A stretch of DNA of 11,082 bases from Actinomycetota bacterium (lineage in GTDB: Bacteria > Actinomycetota > Acidimicrobiia > Acidimicrobiales > Ilumatobacteraceae): contig SYCH01000127.1 of assembly GCA_005787025.1 (NCBI GenBank), positions 1-11,082 of the forward strand. Direction: 5' to 3'. Every line of letters begins with the position of its first letter. Positions within the stretch are counted from its first letter, which is position 1. The translations under genes and the position numbers were made by a program. Below, one piece after another: positions 6,135-11,082 of the stretch. The notes below the pieces were generated by a model. That model searched no databases, was not told the DNA's origin, and was given only the letters and a program-made list of their open reading frames with translations.

Positions 6135-6143
6135 TGGAATGTC

Positions 6144-9026
6144 ATGTCATCTGCGAGCAACGACCAGACCGGGGACGACGCACCGTCGTTGCGTTACACC
6201 GCCCGTCTCGCCCAGGACATCGAGGTTCGTTGGCAGGATCGCTGGGAGCGCGAGGGCACCTTCGAAGCTCCGAATCCGGCCGGCCCGATCGGTGAGCCCT
6301 CCAAGGTGGCCGGTCGACCGAAGTTGTTCGTGCTCGACATGTTCCCCTATCCCAGTGGCGCCGGCCTGCACGTGGGCCACCCGTTGGGTTACATCGCGAC
6401 CGATGTTTACGCCCGCTTCAAGCGCATGACCGGATTCAACGTGCTTCACGCCCTCGGCTACGACTCGTTCGGACTGCCCGCCGAACAGCACGCCATCACC
6501 ACCGGAGTGCATCCCCGCGTCAACACCGAGTCGAACGTGGCGAACATGCGTCGACAGCTGCGTCGACTCGGATTGGGCCACGATGCCCGTCGGAGCGTGT
6601 CCACGACCGACGAGGACTTCTATCGCTGGACCCAATGGATCTTCCTCCAGGTCTGCAACAGTTGGTACGACGAGCGAATCGGCAAGGCCCGCCCGATCGC
6701 CGCGTTGGAGGTCGCGTACGCCGAGGGCTCCATCAACACACCCTCGGGCGATTCGTGGTCGAGCATGACATCCGCGCAACGACGGGCCGCCGTAGATGCG
6801 AGACGCCTCGCCTACCTGTCGCACGCGCCGGTGAACTGGTGCCCGGGCCTCGGCACGATCCTCGCCAACGAGGAGGTCACCGCCGACGGTCGCAGCGACA
6901 TCGGCAACTATCCGGTCTTCAAGAAGAACATGCGTCAGTGGATGATGCGCATCACGTCCTACGCCGACCGCCTGCTCGACGATCTCGACCGTTTGGATTG
7001 GCCCGAACCGATCAAGTTGATGCAGCGCAATTGGATCGGCCGCAGCGAGGGTGCCCGCGTGGACTTCGGCTCGCACGCCGGAATCATCACCGTCTTCACC
7101 ACGCGGCCGGACACCTTGTTCGGTGCCACCTTCATGGTGCTGGCTCCCGAGCATCCTCTGGTGGAAGCACTCACCATGCCCGACAATCGCGACGCGGTAC
7201 GCGCGTACCAGGCGGCGGCCGCGGCCAAGGACTCGATCGACCGCCAGGACGAGACCCGCGAGAAGACCGGGGTGTTCACGGGCTCGTACGCCGTGAACCC
7301 GGTGAACGGAGCACGCATCCCCGTCTGGGTCGCGGACTACGTCCTGATGGGCTATGGGACCGGCGCCATCATGGCCGTGCCCTGCGGCGACCAACGCGAC
7401 TTCGAATTCGCCCGACGGTTCGGACTCTCCATTCCCGCGATCCAACAACCGCCGTCGGAATGGTTCGAGACCCGAGAACTTCCGATTCAGTCCGGCTCCG
7501 CCGTGGACACGAGCGCGTGGTCCGAGGCCTTCGTCGGCGACGGCGCCTACATCAACTCCTCGAACGACGGCGTCTCCCTGAATGGCATCGCCTCGATCGA
7601 AGAGGGCAAGCGCCTCATGAACGACTGGCTGGCGACCAACGGGCACGGCGAAGCGACCATCAACTTCAAACTGCGCGACTGGCTCTTCAGCCGTCAGCGC
7701 TACTGGGGCGAGCCGTTTCCCATCGTGTACGACGAGGACGATCAACCCGTCGCCCTTCCCGAGTCGATGCTGCCGGTCCTCCTGCCGGAACTGGAGGACT
7801 TCAAGCCCCAGGCCCTCGACCCCAACGACGACGTCACCGACCCCATTCCTCCGTTGGCCCGGAGCGCGGAGTGGCGCGAGGTCACCCTCGATCTCGGTGA
7901 CGGACCGCGAACGTACCGTCGTGAGATCAACGTCATGCCGCAGTGGGCCGGGTCGTGCTGGTACGAACTGCGCTATCTCGATCCGACCAATCAGGATCGT
8001 TTCGTCGATGCCGCCGTCGAGAAGTACTGGATGGGGCCCGCCGATGGCGGCAACGGGACCACCGGGCACACCGGTGGCGTCGACCTGTACGTGGGTGGCG
8101 TCGAACACGCCGTGCTGCACCTTCTCTACGCGCGCTTTTGGCACAAGGTCCTCTTCGATCTCGGCCACGTGTCCAGTTCGGAACCCTTCCATCGACTCTT
8201 CAATCAGGGGTACGTGCAGGCGTACGCGTACCGCGATCCGCGGGGCCAAGCGGTCCCCGCCGCCGAGGTCGAGGAGCGCGACGGAAAGTACTTCTACGAC
8301 GGCGAAGAGGTCGCTCGCGAATACGGCAAGATGGGCAAGAGCCTGAAGAACATCGTCACGCCCGACGAGATGTACGACGAATACGGAGCCGACACCTTCC
8401 GCTTGTACGAGATGAGCATGGGACCACTCGACGCCAGTCGGCCATGGAACACCCGAGACGTCGTCGGCATGCAGCGATTCCTGCAGCGCGTGTGGCGCAA
8501 CGTGGTGGACGAGAGCACCGGTGAATCCAAGGTGACCGACTCCGCTTGTCCGACCGAGTTGCGCAAGCTTCTCCACCGCACCATCGACGGTGTGCGCTCC
8601 GACATGGATGGCCTGCGTTTCAACACCGCGATCGCCAAGCTGATCGAACTGAACAACGCCCTCACCCAGCACGTCACGGCGCACGGCGGCACCCCGCGTG
8701 AGGCCGCCCTCGCTCTCACGCGCATGCTCGCCCCCCTCTGCCCGCACATGGCCGAGGAGATCTGGAGCCGGCTCGGCCACGTCGAGACCATCACCTACGA
8801 AGCCTTCCCCGATGCCGATCCGTCGATGCTGGTGGACGACACGATGGAGTACCCGGTTCAGATCAACGGCAAGGTGCGCGCCCGCATCGAGGTGACCACC
8901 GGAGCCGACCTCGCCACCGTCGAGTCGATCGCGCTGGCCGACGAACGAGTGGTGGCGGCGCTCGCGGGGGCCACCCCCAAGAAGGTCATCGTCGTACCCG
9001 GCCGCATGGTGAACTTGGTCCTGTGA
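6144..9026 (+). CDS. leuS: Leucyl-tRNA synthetase
   Basis: A 960-residue class I aminoacyl-tRNA synthetase that charges tRNA-Leu with leucine. Seen: HIGH-motif equivalent FPYPSGAGLHVGHPLGY (67-83, HVGH at 76-79), APVNWCPGLGT (228-238), editing-domain threonine-rich TTRPDTLFG (319-327), GTGAIMAVPCGDQRDFEFA (405-423) with editing-site D416, RDWLFSRQRYWGEPFP, and KMGKS (729-733) as the KMSKS equivalent. The C-terminus ends in the usual VQINGKVRARIEV...KVIVVPGRMVNLVL. Residues about 177-227, between NSWYD and APVNWCP, hold an additional helical stretch that is usual in actinobacterial LeuRS. I chose the ATG at 6144 because a TACCCT box lies just upstream and the preceding in-frame codons back to 6003 have no family character. 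It appears complete and functional. The stop overlaps the next gene's GTG by four bases. Confidence 0.96.
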   Translation: MSSASNDQTGDDAPSLRYTARLAQDIEVRWQDRWEREGTFEAPNPAGPIGEPSKVAGRPKLFVLDMFPYPSGAGLHVGHPLGYIATDVYARFKRMTGFNVLHALGYDSFGLPAEQHAITTGVHPRVNTESNVANMRRQLRRLGLGHDARRSVSTTDEDFYRWTQWIFLQVCNSWYDERIGKARPIAALEVAYAEGSINTPSGDSWSSMTSAQRRAAVDARRLAYLSHAPVNWCPGLGTILANEEVTADGRSDIGNYPVFKKNMRQWMMRITSYADRLLDDLDRLDWPEPIKLMQRNWIGRSEGARVDFGSHAGIITVFTTRPDTLFGATFMVLAPEHPLVEALTMPDNRDAVRAYQAAAAAKDSIDRQDETREKTGVFTGSYAVNPVNGARIPVWVADYVLMGYGTGAIMAVPCGDQRDFEFARRFGLSIPAIQQPPSEWFETRELPIQSGSAVDTSAWSEAFVGDGAYINSSNDGVSLNGIASIEEGKRLMNDWLATNGHGEATINFKLRDWLFSRQRYWGEPFPIVYDEDDQPVALPESMLPVLLPELEDFKPQALDPNDDVTDPIPPLARSAEWREVTLDLGDGPRTYRREINVMPQWAGSCWYELRYLDPTNQDRFVDAAVEKYWMGPADGGNGTTGHTGGVDLYVGGVEHAVLHLLYARFWHKVLFDLGHVSSSEPFHRLFNQGYVQAYAYRDPRGQAVPAAEVEERDGKYFYDGEEVAREYGKMGKSLKNIVTPDEMYDEYGADTFRLYEMSMGPLDASRPWNTRDVVGMQRFLQRVWRNVVDESTGESKVTDSACPTELRKLLHRTIDGVRSDMDGLRFNTAIAKLIELNNALTQHVTAHGGTPREAALALTRMLAPLCPHMAEEIWSRLGHVETITYEAFPDADPSMLVDDTMEYPVQINGKVRARIEVTTGADLATVESIALADERVVAALAGATPKKVIVVPGRMVNLVL

Positions 9027-10228
9027 TCTCCGGCGTCATCGAGGGCTTCTACGGAACTCCGTGGTCGTGGAGCGATCGCAAGGCGTGCATCGAGTTGCTC
9101 TCGCACTTCGACGCGAACGCCTACGTGTGGGCCGGAAAGTCCGAACCTCGTCATCGTGATCTCTGGCGTGACCCGTTCACGACCGACGAGTTGGAGGGAT
9201 TCTCCGACTTGTCGCGTCATCGAGACGGAGTTCGGTTGATCGTCGGGCTGACGCCCGGCGCCGATGCCACGGCCGCTGATGTCGTCCACAAACTCCGACC
9301 GGCGATCGATGCCGGTGCGCACGGAATCGCCCTGCTCTTCGACGACCTTCCCGTGCTCGACGCCGCCGCGCGCCATCGCACGTTGGCCAACGAGGTCGAG
9401 CAAACGTTCGCTCGCCCCGTCTGGTTGACCCCCACGCACTACTCCGGCCTCGGTGGTTCCCCGTACCTGACCGAACTCATGAACGGACTCTCGTCTTCGG
9501 TCGAGGTGATGTGGACCGGTGAGCACGTGGTGACCGACCGCATCGGGCCCGACGATGTGCGGGCCCGAACTCTCGCCTGCGGGGGTCGAGCACCATTGCT
9601 CTGGGACAACACGCCCGTGAACGACGCGCTCATGAGCGAGGCTCTTCACCTCGGCCCGTACGCCGGGCGCGATCCCGCGATTCGTGACGGCCTGGCGGGA
9701 GTGCTGATCAACCCGATGATGTTCGCCCGAGCTTCGATGCCCACCATCGCCAGCGCCATGGCCTGGTGTCGCGGCGACGACCCCTTGACAACGTGGGAGC
9801 GGGCCATCGATGAGCGCGGTTGGCGACGGTTGGCGCAAGCCACCGCGTTTCCCGATGATCCGCACTGGCCCGGGGCGCGACCCTCGCGGCAATGGTGGGA
9901 GGACGTGGCCACATTGGAGGCTGACGACATCGACGACGGTTGCGTGCCCTGGGTGAACGGTGCGCGCGAAGGGGCCCGCTTGGCGATCGCGGCCCTCGAC
10001 CTCATCGAACGTCCCGACACCGACCCTCAACGGCACGCCATGGCCGCCATCGGACTGGTGATGGCGTGGCGCGCTTGGCACCGTGAACCGGTCTTGACCT
10101 TCGGCGGCGGTCCTCGCATCCGTCCCGTGCTGACGAACGACGATCACGGTCGCTTCAGCTACGACGGGCGATCCATCTCCTACTCGTCATCTCTGGTGGA
10201 CGATCTGGTACGGCGCGCCACGCGCTAG
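9023..10228 (+). CDS. GH84 beta-N-acetylglucosaminidase, O-GlcNAcase-like, cytoplasmic
   Basis: A 401-residue glycoside hydrolase of family GH84 (Pfam PF07555). Seen: GVIEGFYGTPWSW opens the protein at residues 4-16, the signature of this family. Matching the human O-GlcNAcase active site by eye gives G4, K39 (YVWAGK), the catalytic pair D107-D108 (LLFDDL), Y140 (TPTHY), MWTGEHVV (163-170), D195 in LLWDNTPVND, and N230 in the INP motif. Known: GH84 enzymes cleave terminal beta-GlcNAc with the substrate acetamido group as nucleophile. All catalytic positions are present, so activity is expected. There is no signal peptide or membrane segment, unlike most characterised large secreted bacterial GH84 enzymes; the barrel is at the extreme N-terminus, so the GTG start is secure. 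It overlaps the leuS stop as GTGA. Substrate is unknown: GlcNAc from cell-wall turnover, a glycoconjugate or a protein are possible. The C-terminal third (about 250-401) is helical and less recognisable. Confidence 0.85.
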   Translation: MISGVIEGFYGTPWSWSDRKACIELLSHFDANAYVWAGKSEPRHRDLWRDPFTTDELEGFSDLSRHRDGVRLIVGLTPGADATAADVVHKLRPAIDAGAHGIALLFDDLPVLDAAARHRTLANEVEQTFARPVWLTPTHYSGLGGSPYLTELMNGLSSSVEVMWTGEHVVTDRIGPDDVRARTLACGGRAPLLWDNTPVNDALMSEALHLGPYAGRDPAIRDGLAGVLINPMMFARASMPTIASAMAWCRGDDPLTTWERAIDERGWRRLAQATAFPDDPHWPGARPSRQWWEDVATLEADDIDDGCVPWVNGAREGARLAIAALDLIERPDTDPQRHAMAAIGLVMAWRAWHREPVLTFGGGPRIRPVLTNDDHGRFSYDGRSISYSSSLVDDLVRRATR

Positions 10229-10256
10229 CCCCGTCGCGGTCACCGACGACGAATCG

Positions 10257-11075
10257 TCAATTCCACTTCGGCGTTCGCACCCGCTGGGGTCGACGCGACG
10301 AACCGAGGTGGGTCACCGCCACGGCACCGGGGTGCATCGAGGCGCCGTCATCGTGGCCACCCAGAACCTCGCCCACTGTCTTCACGCCGGTCAGCACCGG
10401 TGAGCCGTCCACGTCCACATGGTCGGCGTCGTAGTAGTCGAACCACGGGAATCCCCATTCGGCGTATTGCTGCGCCGTGACGGGCGTCGACGGTTGCGGC
10501 TCGCCGGTGAGCGCCGTCCAGTTGTTGGCATCGGTCAGATGCACCCACACGCGGGCGGACGGCTTGCTTCGCCAGTCCGACTTGGCGAAATCGGACCGGT
10601 AAATCTCCTGCTGGATCAGGCCACCGGCCCCAATGCCCATGGACGTCATGCACGCCAGCGGCTCGACGAAGTAGCAGACATCGGGGGGCGGGCTCGACGC
10701 GCAAATCCATCGATCCTGTCGGTGGTGCCAACGCTCGAGGGCCTCGTCGGTGAGTTCCCACACCACGATCTGCACCCCGCCCACGGGAGTCTCGTCGCTC
10801 AACTGTTCTTCGACGGTGGCGCCGTCTCCGAGGCGCGCCGCCACGAACTGACGAACTTCTCCGGTCTCGGTCTTGAACCCATCGAGCCACGGCTGAGTGG
10901 TTCCCACGATGAAATTCTGCTTGCGGTGACGCAGGCGCTTCTCGAGCTTGTCGCCCGTGACCGCGCAGCGAAGACCGGTGCCGACCTGGATGGCGACGGG
11001 GACGTTCGAATGGAACGACAACCACATGGCCTCGCGCTGATAGATGGGCATGACCACTCCGCCGCGTTCGACCAT
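10257..11075 (-). CDS. Conserved protein of unknown function, possibly 5'-incomplete
   Basis: I recognise the pattern of this 272-residue protein from Streptomyces and other hypothetical proteins, but know no function. Seen, from the ATG at 11075: PIYQREAMWLSF (10-21), VGTGLRCAVTGD (31-42), QPWLDGFKTETGEVRQFVAA (61-80), DGATVEEQL (84-92), GGVQIVVWEL (99-108), a GGLIQQEIY segment (151-159), the stretch SARVWVHLTDANNW (173-186) followed by TGEPQPSTPVTAQQYAEWGFPWFDYYDAD (190-218), and an Arg-rich tail. The WFDYYD and QxIY segments look like conserved family landmarks. No transmembrane helix or signal peptide is visible. The frame stays open through the remaining seven bases (residues V, D before the ATG), so translation may begin outside the window; the ATG at 11049 (MPIYQREAM) is another option. 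It converges on the GH84 gene with 28 bases between stops. Confidence 0.7.
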   Translation of the reverse strand: MVERGGVVMPIYQREAMWLSFHSNVPVAIQVGTGLRCAVTGDKLEKRLRHRKQNFIVGTTQPWLDGFKTETGEVRQFVAARLGDGATVEEQLSDETPVGGVQIVVWELTDEALERWHHRQDRWICASSPPPDVCYFVEPLACMTSMGIGAGGLIQQEIYRSDFAKSDWRSKPSARVWVHLTDANNWTALTGEPQPSTPVTAQQYAEWGFPWFDYYDADHVDVDGSPVLTGVKTVGEVLGGHDDGASMHPGAVAVTHLGSSRRPQRVRTPKWN

Positions 11076-11082
11076 GTCGACC

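Noticed and set aside
6147..8780. 877-codon open frame on the minus strand antisense to leuS
   Set aside because: It is the antisense shadow of a certain leuS gene in GC-rich DNA; the translation has no recognisable domain.
10229..10256. Possible bidirectional terminator between the convergent GH84 gene and the unknown gene
   Set aside because: Only a 5-bp stem (CGTCG/CGACG) and a short GACGA-A-TCGTC palindrome are present, with no T-tract. This is too weak to call.
1..11082. CRISPR array, insertion sequence, phage, tRNA or toxin-antitoxin pair
   Set aside because: I found no regularly spaced repeats, transposase or integrase motifs, terminal inverted repeats, tRNA-like cloverleaf or toxin-like small gene pair. 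Gene order and composition look uniform and chromosomal.

Overview
The window is GC-rich and densely coded. It reads as chromosomal DNA of a high-GC actinobacterium. Supporting signs are an F420-type LLM-class oxidoreductase, an actinobacterial-style PAC2 protein, a leucyl-tRNA synthetase with an insertion between its zinc/CP1 side and HIGH side, a fatty-acyl-AMP-ligase-like enzyme, and genes that start a few bases after a TAnnnT box with no Shine-Dalgarno sequence. Acidimicrobiia is my best guess at class level, but that is inference from overall resemblance. I see no mobile element, CRISPR array, tRNA or rRNA.

Left part (1-3931). A minus-strand pair, a YbbN-type thioredoxin/TPR co-chaperone followed by the first 33 codons of an FAD-dependent oxidoreductase (possibly GlpD-like), diverges from a plus-strand group. 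The divergence region is only 91 bases and each side has a TAnnnT box seven bases before the start codon, which suggests leaderless transcripts. The plus-strand group is an ACAD10/FadE36-type phosphotransferase, a PAC2-family protein joined to it by an ATGA overlap, and then an LLM-class oxidoreductase with its own good ribosome binding site.

Middle (3932-6143). A 107-base gap carries a perfect 9-bp GC-rich inverted repeat directly against the ribosome binding site of a small secreted protein with two cysteines. That gene converges, with three bases between stop codons, on a minus-strand FAAL-like adenylate-forming enzyme. The FAAL-like gene in turn diverges from leuS across about 107 bases.

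Right part (6144-11082). leuS (960 residues) overlaps by GTGA with a short, signal-less GH84 glycosidase that keeps the O-GlcNAcase active-site residues. This gene converges on a minus-strand conserved gene of unknown function whose 5' end may lie beyond the window.

Most genes are housekeeping or lipid/redox metabolism. I do not see a multi-gene defence or mobile system. The least explained items are the cytoplasmic OGA-like GH84 coupled to leuS, the hairpin-led small secreted protein, the phosphotransferase-PAC2 pair, and the uncharacterised protein at the right edge.
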